64,000 nucleotides of DNA from Sambucus nigra (Eukaryota > Streptophyta > Magnoliopsida > Dipsacales > Adoxaceae): contig OX422211.1 in assembly GCA_949130495.1 (NCBI GenBank), positions 398,407,049 through 398,471,048 on the forward strand, written 5' to 3'. Positions 22,291 through 32,910 of this stretch are shown here, one piece after another (positions within the stretch are counted from its first letter, which is position 1; the number at the start of each line of letters is the position of its first letter). The translations under genes and the position numbers were made by a program. The notes under the pieces were generated by a model. That model was not told where the DNA came from, did no database searches, and was given only the letters and a program-made list of their open reading frames with translations.

Positions 22291-23962
22291 AGACCCGCGG
22301 CTGCGGGGTCAGTTCCTTCGAGTTACGATGGTCCTATGGGAGTTGTTGGTGACACCCACGGGGCCGTTCGGGGGCTGTTTCGAGTTTTCACCTTTTAACG
22401 CCATGTTTTGCCTAAGTCTAGAAATATGCAAATTACCGTAGTACTCTCAAACTGGGAGACCCGCGGCTGCGGGGTCAGTTCCTACGAGTTATGTTGGTCC
22501 CGTGGGAGGTGTTGGTGCCACCCACGGGCCCGTTCGGTGGCTGTTTGGAGTTTTCACGCTCTAACATCATGTTTTTAAGCCAAAGTCTATAAATAAGCAA
22601 ATTAATGTCGTATTCTCAAACCGGGAGACCCGCGGCTGCGGGGTCAGTTCCTACGAGTTACGTTGGTCCCGTGGGAGGTGTTGGTGCCACCCACGGGGCC
22701 GTTCGGGGACTGTTTCGAGTTTTCATCTTTTAACGCCATGTTTTTAACCTTAAGTCTAGAAATACGCAAATTACCGTCTTATTCTCAAACCTAGTGACCC
22801 GCGGCTGCGGGGTCAGTTCCTACGAGTTACGTTGGTCCTGTGGGAGGTGTTGGTGCCACCCACGGGGCCGTTCGGGGGCTGTTTCGAGTTTTCACCCTCT
22901 AACGTCATCTTTTTTAGCCTAAGTCTAGAAATATGAAAATTGCCATAGTACTCTCAAATCGGGAGACCCGCGACTGTGGGGTCAGTTCCTACGAGTTACG
23001 TTGGTCCTGTGGGAGGTGTTGGTGCCACCCACGGGGCCGTTCGGGGGTTGTTTCGAGTTTTCACCTTTAAACGCCATGTTTTGCTTAAGTCTAGAAATAT
23101 GCAAATTACCGTCGTATTCTCAAACCGGGAGACACGCAACTGCGGGGTCAGTTCCTACGAGTTACGTTGGTCCCGTGGGAGTTGTTGGTGCCACCCACGG
23201 AGCCGTTCGGGGGCTGTTTCGAGTTTTCACCTTTTAACGCCATGTTTTGCTTAAGTCTAGAAATATGCAAATTACCGTCGTATTCTCAAACCGGGAGACC
23301 CGCGGCTGCGGGGTCAGTTCCTACGAGTTACGTTGGTCCTGTGGGAGGTGTTGGTGCCACCCACGGGTCCGTTCGGGGACTGTTTCGAGTTTTCACCTTT
23401 TAACGCCATGTTTTTAAGCTTAAGTCTAGAAATACGCAAATTACTGTCTTATTCCCAAACCGAGGAACCCGCGGCTGCGGGGTCAGTTCCTATGGGTTAC
23501 GTTGGTCCTGTGGGAGGTGTTGGTGCCACCCACAGGGCCGTTCGGGGGTTGTTTTGAGTTTTCACCTTTTAACACCGTGTTTTGCTTATGTCTAGAAATA
23601 AGCAAATTACTGTCGTATTCTCAAACCGGGAGACCCGCGGCTGCGGGGTCAGTTCCTACGAGTTACGTTGATCCCGTGGGAGGTGTTGGTGCCACCCACG
23701 GGGCCGTTCGGGAGCTGTTTCGTGTTTTCACCCTCTAACGCCATGTTTTTAAGCCTAAGTCTAGAAATATGCAAATTATCATCATATTATCAATACGGGA
23801 GACCCGCGGCTGCGGGGTGAGTTCCTACGAGTTACGTTGGTCCTGTGGGAGGTGTTGATGCCACCCACGACGCCGTTCGGGGGCTGTTTCGAGTTTTCAC
23901 CTTCTAACGCCATGTTTTCCTTAAGTCTAGAAATACGCAAATTACCGTCGTATTCTCAAATC

Positions 23963-23996
23963 GAGAAACCCACGGCTGTGAGAAACCCGCGGCTGT
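23963..23996 (+). repeat. 17-bp direct duplication inside one monomer
   Basis: gagaaacccacggctgt (23963-23979) is followed immediately by gagaaacccgcggctgt (23980-23996). The two differ by one CpG-type transition. The identical arrangement is at 55023-55056 in copy 2. Confidence 0.93.
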
Positions 23997-24188
23997 GGGG
24001 TCAGTTCCTACGAGTTACGTTGGTCCCGTGGGAGGTGTTGGTGCCACCCACGGGGCCGTTCGGGGGCTGTTTCGAGTTTTCACCCTCTAACGTCATGTTT
24101 TTAAGCCTAAGTCTAGAAATATGCAAATTATCGTAGTACTCTCAAACTCGGAGACCCGCGGCTGCGGGGTCAGTTCCTACGAGTTACG

Positions 24189-26030
24189 TTGGTCCCGTGG
24201 GAGGTGTTGGTGCCACCCACGGGACCGTTCTGGGATTGTTTCGTGTTTTCACCTTTTAACGCCTTGTTTTACATAAGTCTAGAAATACGCAAATTATCGT
24301 TGTATTCTCAAACCCGAAAACCCTCGGCTGCGGGGTCACTTCCTACGAGTTACGTTGGTCCCGTGGGTGGTATTGGTACCACCCATGGGGCCGTTCGAGG
24401 GCAGTTTCGAGTTTTCACCCTCTAATGCCATGTTTTTAAGCCTAAGTCTAGAAATACGCAAATTATCATCGTATTCTCAAACCGGGAGACCCGTGGCTGC
24501 GGGGTCAGTTCTTACGAGTTACGTTGGCCCTGTTGGAGGTGTTGGTGCCACCAACGGTGCCGTTCGGGGGCTGTTTCGAGTTTTCACCTTTTAACGCCAT
24601 GTTTTGCTTAAGTCTAGAAATACGCAAATTACCATCGTATTCTCAAACCGGGAGACCCTCGGCTGCGGGGTCAGTTCCTATGAGTTGCGTCGGTCCCGTG
24701 GGAGGTGTTGGTGCCACCCACGGAGTCGTTCGGGGGTTGTTTCGAGTTTTCACCTTTTAACGCCATGTTTTGTTTAAATCTAGAAATACGCAAATTACCG
24801 TCGTATTCTAAAATCGAGAATCCCGCGGCTGCGGGGTCAGTTCCTACGAGTTACGTTGGTCCCGTGGGAGGTGTTGGTGCCACCCACGGAGCCGTTCGGG
24901 GGCTGTTTCGAGTTTTCACCCTCTAACGTCATGTTTTTAAGCCTAAGTCTAGAAATATGCAAATTACCGTAGTACTCTCAAACTCGGAGACCCGCGGCTG
25001 CGGGGTCAGTTCTTACGAGTTATGTTGGTCCCGTGGTAGGTGTTAGTGCCACCCACGGGGCCGTTCTGGGATTGTTTCGTGTTTTCACCTTTTAACGCCA
25101 TGTTTAACTTAAGTCTAGAAATACGCAAATTACCGTTGTATTCTTAAACCGGGAAACCCTCGGCTGCGGGGTCAGTTGCTATGAGTTACGCTGGTCCCGT
25201 GGGTGGTGTTGGTGCCACCCACGGGGCCGTTCGAGGGCTGTTTCGAGTTTTCACCCTCTAACGCCATGTTTTTAAGCCTAAGTCTAGAAATACGCAAATT
25301 CTCGTCCTTTTCTTAAACCGGGAGGCCCGCGGCTGCGGGGTCAGTTCTTACGAGTTACGTTCGCCCTGTTGGAGGTTTTGGTGCCACCCACGGTGCCGTT
25401 AGGGGGCTGCTTTGAGTTTTCACCTTTTAACGCCATGTTTTGCTTAAGTCTAGAAATACGCAAATTACCGTCGTATTCTCAAACCAAGAAACCTGCGGGT
25501 GCGGGGTCAGTTCCTACGAGTTACATTGGTCCCGTGGGAGATGTTGGTGACACCCACGGGGCCGTTCGGGGGCTGTTTCGAGTTTTCACCCTCTAACGCC
25601 ATGTTTTTAATCCTAAGTCTAGAAATATACAAATTGCCGTAGTACTCAAACCGGGAGACCCGCGGCTGTGGGGTCAGTTCCTACGAGTTACGTTGGTCCC
25701 GTGGGAGGTGTTGGTGCCACCCACGGGGCCGTTCGAGGACTGTTTCGAGTTTTCACATTTTAACGGCATGTTTTTAAGCTTAAGTCTAGAAATACGCAAA
25801 TTACCGTCTTATTCTCAAACCGGGAGACCCTCAGCTGCGGGGTCAGTTCCTATGAGTTACGCTGGTCCCGTGGGTGGTGTTGGTGCCACCCACGGGGCCG
25901 TTCGGGGGCTGTTTCGATTTTTCACCCTCTAACGTCATGTTTTTAAGCCTAAGTCTAGAAATATGCAAATTACCGTAGTACTCTCAAACTGGGAGACCCG
26001 CGGCTGCGGGGTCAGTTCTTACGAGTTACG
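24189..26030 (+). repeat. Monomers related to the five-monomer HOR (copy 1)
   Basis: Eleven monomers over 1842 bp. The order at 24189, 24355 and 24524 (gttctgggattg, ggtggtattggtacc, ggccctgttgg types) is repeated by the better-ordered units from 26031. One monomer (about 25605-25690) has agtactcaaacc, two bases shorter than the usual agtactctcaaac; the same form is near 56700, 60390 and 63396. Confidence 0.8.
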
Positions 26031-28234
26031 TTGGTCCCGTGGGAGGTGTTGGTGCCACCCACGGGGCCGTTCTGGGATTGTTTCGTGTTTTCACCTTTTA
26101 ACGCCATGTTTAACTTAAGTCTAGAAATACGTAAATTACCGTTGTATTCTCAAACCGGGAAACCCTCGGCTGCGGGGTCAGTTCCTACGAGTTACGTTGG
26201 TCCCGTGGGTGGTGTTGGTGCCACCCATGGGGCCATTCGAGGGCAGTTTCGAGTTTTCACCCTCTAACGCCATGTTTTTAAGCCTAAGTCTAGAAATACG
26301 CAAATTATTATCGTATTCTCAAACCGGGAGAACCGCGGCTGCGGGGTCAGTTCTTACGAGTTACGTTTGTCCTGTTGGAGGTGTTGGTGCCACCGACGGT
26401 GCCGTTCGGGGGCTGTTTCGAGTTTTCACCTTTTAACGCCATGCTTTGCTTAAGTCTATAAATACGCAAATTACCATCGTATTCTCAAACTGGGAGACCC
26501 TCCGCTGCGGGGTCAGTTCCTACGAGTTACGTTGGTCCCGTGGGAGGTGTTGGTGCCACCCACGGAGCCGTTCGGGGGTTGTTTCGAGTTTTCACCTTTT
26601 AACGCCATGTTTTGCTTAAATCTAGAAATACACAAATTATCGTCGTATTCTCAAATCGAGAAACCCGCGGCTGCGGGGTCAGTTCCTACGAGTTACGTTG
26701 GTCCCGTGGGAGGTGTTGGTGCCACCCACGGGGCCATTCGGGGGCTGTTTCGAGTTTTCACCCTTTAACGTCATGTTTTTAAGCCCAAGTCTAGAAATAT
26801 GCAAATTACCGTAGTACTCTCAAACTGGGAGACCCGCGGCTGCGGGGTCAGTTCTTACGAGTTACGTTGGTCCCGTGGTAGGTGTTGGTGCCACCAACGG
26901 GGCCGTTCCGGGATTGTTTCGTGTTTTCACCTTTTAACGCCATGTTTAACTTAAGTCTAGAAATACGCAAATTACCGTTGTATTCTTAAACCGGGAAACC
27001 CTCGGCTGCGGGGTCAGTTCCTACGAGGTACGTTGGTCCCGTGGGTGGTGTTGGTGCCACCCATGGGGCCGTTCGAGGGCAGTTTCGAGTTTCACCCTCT
27101 AACGCCATGTTTTTAAGCCTAAGTCTAGAAATACGCAAATTATTACCGTATTCTCAAACCGGGAGAACCGCGGCTGCGGGGTCAGTTCTTACGAGTTACG
27201 TTGGCCCTGTTGGAGGTGTTGGTGCCACCGACGGTGCCGTTCGGGGGCTGTTTCGAGTTTTCACCTTTTAACGCCATGTTTTGCTTAAGTCTATAAATAC
27301 GCAAATTACCATCGTATTCTCAAACCGGGAGACCCTCCGCTGCGGGGTCAGTTCCTACGAGTTACGTTGGTCCCGTGGGAGGTGTTGGTGCCACCCACGG
27401 AGCCGTTCGGGGGTTGTTTCGAGTTTTCACCTTTTAACGCCATGTTTTGCTTAAATCTAGAAATACGCAAATTATCGTCGTATTCTCAAATCGAGAAACC
27501 GCGGCTGCGGGGTCAGTTCCTACGAGTTACGTTGGTCCCGTGGGAGGTGTTGGTGCCACCCACGGGGCCGTTCGGGGGCAGTTTCGTGTTTTCACCCTTT
27601 AACGTCATGTTTTTAAGCCTAAGTCAAGAAATATGCAAATTACCGTAGTACTCTCAAACTGGGAGACCCGCGGCCGCGGGGTCAGTTCTTACGAGTTACG
27701 TTGGTCCCGTGGGAGGTGTTGGTGCCACCCACGGGGCCGTTCTGGGATTGTTTCGTGTTTTCACCTTTTAACGCCATGTTTAACTTAAGTCTAGAAATAC
27801 GCAAATTACCGTTGTATTCTTAAACCGGGAAACCCTCGGCTGCGGGGTCAGTTCCTACGAGTTACGTTGGTCCCGTGGGTGGTGTTGGTGCCACCCATGG
27901 GGCCGTTCGAGGGCAGTTTCGAGTTTCACCCTCTAACGCCATGTTTTTAAGCCTAAGTCTAGAAATACGCAAATTATTATCGTATTCTCAAACCGGGAGA
28001 ACCGCGGCTGCGGGGTCAGTTCTTACGAGTTACAATGGCCTTGTTGGAGGTGTTGGTGCCACCGACGGTGCCGTTCGGGGGCTGTTTCGAGTTTTCACCT
28101 TTTAACGCCATGTTTTGCTTAAGTCTAGAAATACGCAAATTACCATCGTATTCTCAAATCGGGAGACCCTCGGCTGCGGGGTCAGTTCCTACGAGTTACG
28201 TTGGTCCCGTGGGAGGTGTTGGTGCCACCCACGG
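26031..28234 (+). repeat. Five-monomer HOR, units of 836, 834 bp and a cut-off third (copy 1)
   Basis: Units start at 26031, 26867 and 27701. Markers are catgtttaacttaag, the cccatggggcc monomer with gggcagtttcgag, gagaaccgcggctg, and gttttgcttaaatctag. The third unit stops inside its fourth monomer at the superunit junction, while the equivalent unit in copy 2 (58761-59595) is complete. Confidence 0.9.
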
Positions 28235-28369
28235 GGCCGTTCGGGAGCTGTTTCGAGTTTTCACCCTCTAACGTCATGTTTTTAAGCCTAAGTCTAGAAA
28301 TACGCATATTACCGTAGTACTCTCAAACTGGGAGACCCGCGGCTGCGGGGTCAGTTCCTACGAGTTACG
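28201..28369 (+). repeat. Hybrid monomer at the superunit junction
   Basis: The head is identical to copy 2 through 28234. The tail (cgttcgggagctg, gtcatg, acgcatattaccgtag) matches the monomer at 505. That monomer has ccctggg where this one has cccgtggg at 28208-28210, so the switch lies in about 28210-28234. Confidence 0.85.
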
Positions 28370-30556
28370 TTGGTCCAGTGGCAGGTGTTGGTGCCATCCA
28401 CTGGGCCGTCCGGGGGTTGTTTCGAGTTTTCACCTTTTAATGCCATGTTTTGCTTAAGTCTAGAAATATGCAAATTACCGTCGTATTCTCAAACCGGGAG
28501 ACCCGCGACTGCGGTGTCAGTTCCTACGAGTTAGGTGGGTCCCGTGGGAGGTGTTGGTGCCACCCACAGAGCCGTTCAGGGGGTGTTTCGAGTTTTCACC
28601 CTCTAACGCCATGTTTTTAAGCCTAAGTCTAGAAATAAGCAAATTACTGTCGTATTCTCAAATCGGGAGACCCGCGGCTGCGGGGTCAGTTCCTACGAGT
28701 TACGTTGGTCCCGTGGGAGGTGTTGGTGCCACCCACGGGTCCGTTCGGGGACTGTTTCGAGTTTTCACCCTCTAACGTCATGATTTTAAGCCTAAGTCTA
28801 GAAATACGCAAATTACCGTAGTACTCTCAAACTGGGAGACCCGCGGCTGCGGGGTCAGTTCCAACGAGTTACATTGGTCTCCTGGGTCGTGTTGGTGCCA
28901 CCCACGGGGCCGTTCGGGGGCTGTTTCGAGTTTTCACCCTCTAACGCCAGGTTTTTAAGCCTAAGTCTAGAAATACGCAAATTACCGTCGTATTCTCAAA
29001 CCGGGAGACCCTCAGCTGCGGGGTCAGTTCCTACGAGTTACGCTGGTCCCGTGGGTGGTGCTGGTGCCACCCACAGGGCCGTTCGGGGGCTGTTTCGAGT
29101 TTTCACCCTCTAACGCCATGTTTTTAAGCCTAAGTCTAAAAATATGCAAATTACTGTAGTACTCTCAAACTGGGAGACCCGCGGCTGTGGGGTCAGTTCC
29201 TACGAGTTACGTTGGTCCCGTGGGAGGTGTTGGTGCCACCCACGGGGCCGTTCGGGGGCTGTTTCGAGTTTTCACCATCTAACGTCATGTTTTTAAGCCT
29301 AAGTCTAGAAATATGCAAATTACCGTAGTACTCTCAAACTCGGAGACCCGCGGCTGCGGGGTCAGTTGCTACGAGTTACGTTTGTCCCGTGGGAGGTGTT
29401 GGTGACACCCACGGGACCGTTCTGGGATTGTTTCGTGTTTTCACCTTTTAACGCCATGTTTTACTTAAGTCTAGAAATACACAAATTATCGTTGTATTCC
29501 CAAACCGGGAAACCCTCGGCTGCGGGGTCAGTTCCTACGAGTTACGTTGGTCCCGTGGGTGGTGTTGGTGCCACCCACGGGGCCGTTCGAGGGCTGTTTC
29601 GAGTTTTAACCCTCTAACGCCATGTTTTTATGCCAAAGTCTAGAAATACGCAAATTATCGTCGTATTCTCAAACCGGGAGGCCCACGGCTGCGGGGTCAG
29701 TTCTTACGAGTTACGTTGGCCCTGTTGGAGGTGTTGGTGCCACCAACGGTGCCGTTCAGGGGCTATTTCGAGTTTTCACCTTTTAACGCCATGTTTTGCT
29801 TAAGTCTAGAAATACGCAAATTACCGTCCTATTCTCAAATCGAGAAACCCGCGGCTGCGGGGTCAGTTCCTACGAGTTACGTTGGTCTAGTGGGAGATGT
29901 TAGTGACACCCACGGGGCCGTTCGGGGGCTGTTTCGAGTTTTTACCCTCTAATTCCATGTTTTTAATCCTAAGTCTAGAAATACGCAAATTACCGTCGTA
30001 TTCTCAAATCGGGAGACCCGTGGCTGCGGGGTCAGTTCCTACGATTTATGTTGGTACCGTGGGAGGTGTTGGTGCCACCCACGGAGCCGTTCGGGGGCTG
30101 TTTTGAGTTTTCACCCTCTAATGCCATGTTTTTAAGCCTAAGTCTAGAAATAACCAAATTACTATCGTATTCTCAAATCGGGAGACCCGCGGCTTCGGGG
30201 TCAGTTCCTACGAGTTACGTTGGTCCCGTGGGAGGTGTTGGTGCCACCCACGGGTCCGTTCGGGGACTATTTCGATTTTTCACCCTCTAACGTCATGTTT
30301 TTAAGCCTAAGTCTACAAATATGCAAATTACCGTAGTACTCTCAAGCTGGGAGACCCGCGGCTCCGGGGTCAGTTCCTACGAGTTACGCTGGTCCCGTGG
30401 GTGGTGTTGGTACCACCCACGGGGCCGTTCGGGGGCTGTTTTGAGTTTTCACCCTCTAACGCCATGTTTTTAAGCCTAAGTCTAGAAATACATAAATTAC
30501 CCTCTTATTCTCAAACCGGGAGACCCTCAGCTACGGGGTCAATTCCTACGAGTTAC
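28235..30556 (+). repeat. Linker monomers at the head of superunit copy 2
   Basis: This 2.3 kb has no counterpart in the visible part of copy 1's start. Its first part (to about 29150) resembles 540-1450 at offset 27696, including the rare gccaggtttttaag and ggtggtgctggtg monomers. A later part (about 29380-30290) resembles 15109-16018 at offset 14272. It ends with monomers leading into the sequence equivalent to position 1. Confidence 0.85.
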
Positions 30557-32910
30557 GCTGGTCCCGTGGGTGGTGTTGGTGCCACCCACGGGGCCGTTCG
30601 GGGGCTGTTTCGAGTTTTCACCCTCTAACGCCATGTTTTTAAGCCTAAGTCTAGAAATATGCAAATTATCATCGTATTATCAAACTGGGAGACCCGCGGC
30701 TGCGGGGTCAGTTCCTACGAGTTACGTTGGTCCTGTGGGAGGTGTTGGGGCCACCCACGGGGCCGTTCGGGGGCTGTTTCGAGTTTTCACCTTTAAACGC
30801 CATGTTTTGCTTAAGTCTAGAAATACGCAAATTAACATAGTACTCTCAAACTGGGAGACCCGCGGCTGCGGGGTCAGTTCCTACGAGTTACGTTGGTCCC
30901 GTGGGAGGTGTTGGTGCCACCCACGGAGCCGTTCGGGGCAGTTTCGAGTTTTCACCCTCTAACGCCATGTTTTTAAGCCTAAGTGTAGAAATAAGTAAAT
31001 TACTATCGTATTCACAAACCGGGAGACCCGCGGCTGTGGGGTTAGTTCCTACGAGTTACATTGGTCCCCTGGGAGGTGTTGGTGCCACCCACGGGGCCGT
31101 TCGGGGGCTGTTTCGAGTTTTCACCCTCTAACGTCATGTTTTTAAGCCGAAGTCTAGAAATATGCATATTACCGTAGTACTCTCAATTTGGGAGACCCGC
31201 GGCTGCGGGGTCAGTTCCTACGAGTTACGTTGGTCCAGTGGCAGGTGTTGGTGCCACCCACGGGGCCGTTCGGGGGTTGTTTCGAGTTTTCACCTTTTAA
31301 TGCCAAGTTTTGCTTAAGTCTAGAAATATGCAAATTATCGTCGTATTCTCAAACCGGGAGACCCGCGACTGCGGGGTCAGTTCCTACGAGTTAGGTTGGT
31401 CCCGCGGGAGGTGTTGGTGCCACCCACAGAGCCGTTCGGGGGGTGTTTCGAGTTTTCACCCTCTAACGCCATGTTTTTAAGCCTAAGTCTAGAAATAAGC
31501 AAATTACTGTCGTATTCTCAAATCGGGAGACCCGCGGCTGCGGGGTCAGTTCCTACGAGTTACGTTGGTCCCGTGGGAGGTGTTGGTGCCACCCACGGGT
31601 CCGTTCGGGGACTATTTCGAGTTTTCACCCTCTAACGTCATGTTTTTAAGACTAAGTCTAGAAATACACAAATTACCGTAGTACTCTCAAACAGGGAGAC
31701 CCGCGGCTGCGAGGTCAGTTCCTACGAGTTACATTGGTCTCGTGGGTGGTGTTGGTGCCATCCACGGGGCCGTTCGGGGGCTGTTTCGAGTTTTCACCCT
31801 CTAATGCCAGGTTTTTAAGCCTAAGTCTAGAAATACGCAAATTACCGTCGTATTCTGAAACCGGGAGACCCTCAGCTACGGGGTCAGTTCCTACGAGTTA
31901 CGCTGGTCCCGTGGGTGGTGCTGGTGCCACCCACGGGGCCGTTCGGGGGCTGTTTCGAGTTTTCACCCTCTAACGCCATGTTTTTAAGCCTAAGCCTAGA
32001 AATATGAAAATTATCATCGTATTCTCAAACCGGGAGACCCGCGGCTGCGGGGTCAGTTCCTACAAGTTACGTTGGTCCTGTGGGAGGTGTTGGTGCCACC
32101 CACGGGGCCGTTCGGGGGCTGTTTCTAGATTTCACCTTTTAACGCCATGTTTTGCTTAAGTCTAGAAATACGCAAATTACCGTAGTACTCTCAAACTGGG
32201 AGACCCGCGACTGCGGGGTCAGTTCCTACGAGTTACGTTGGTCCCGTGGGAGGTGTTGGTGCCACCCACGGGCCCATTCGGGGGCTGTTTCGAGTTTTCA
32301 CCCTCTAACGTCTTGTTTTTAAGCCTAAGTCTAGAAATACGTAAATTACCGTAGTACTCTCAAACTGGGAGACCCGCGGCTGCGGGGTCAGTTCCTACGA
32401 GTTACGTTGGTCCTGTGGCAGGTGTTGGTGCCACCCACGGGGCCGTTCGGGGGTTGTCTCGAGTTTTCACCTTTTAATGACATGTTTTGCTTAAGTCTAG
32501 AAATATGCAAATTACCGTTGTATTCTCAATCCGGGAGACCCACGACTGCTGGGTCAGTTCCTACGAGTTATGTTGATCCCGTGGGAGGTGTTGGTACCAC
32601 CCACGGAGCCGTTCGGGGGCTGTTTCGAGTTTTCACCCTCTAATGCTATGTTTTTAAGCCTAAGTCTAGAAATAAGCAAATTACTGTCGTATTCTCAAAC
32701 CGGGAGACTCGCGGCTGCGGGGTCAGTTCCTACGAGTTACGTTGGTCCCGTGGGAGGTGTTGGTGCCACCCACGGGTCCGTTCGGGGACTGTTTCGAGTT
32801 TTCACCGTTTAACGCCATGTTTTTAAGCTTAAGTCCAGAAATACAGAAATTACTATCTTATTCTCACACCGAGGGACCCGCTGCGGTGGGGTCAGTTTCT
32901 ATGAGTTACG
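30557..32910 (+). repeat. Mixed monomers ahead of the long HOR (copy 2)
   Basis: This is the counterpart of 1-2354 at offset 30556. It shares the one-base deletion in gttcggggcagt. It differs in having gttcctacg and cgttcgggg where copy 1 has the one-base deletion near 2172 and the one-base insertion near 2224, so total length is unchanged. Confidence 0.92.

Larger units (their letters stand above)
21816..24188 (+). repeat. Mixed monomers without a clear internal period (copy 1)
   Basis: About 14 monomers. Part of it (roughly 21980-22250) resembles 16950-17220 (gtttagaaatacgtaaatt followed by a gggtggtg monomer with ggggctgttcg). Two local oddities are listed separately: an eight-base insertion near 22275 and a 17-bp duplication at 23963-23996. 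The block recurs at 52876-55248. Confidence 0.82.
1..28234 (+). repeat. Superunit copy 1 (left copy, part inside the window)
   Basis: This segment matches 30557-59294 collinearly through all internal HOR blocks. The offset is 30556 up to about 9.4 kb, 30891 from 9573 to about 17.64 kb, and 31060 from there to 28234. Over the first 600 bases I count five mismatches against the second copy, all transitions, three of them at CpG. The left end lies outside the window. If no other length change exists, copy 1 should begin about 2.3 kb upstream of position 1. Confidence 0.93.

Noticed and set aside
28235..30556. Linker as a non-satellite insert between superunits
   Set aside because: It consists of ordinary co-oriented monomers, traceable to 540-1450 and 15109-16018.
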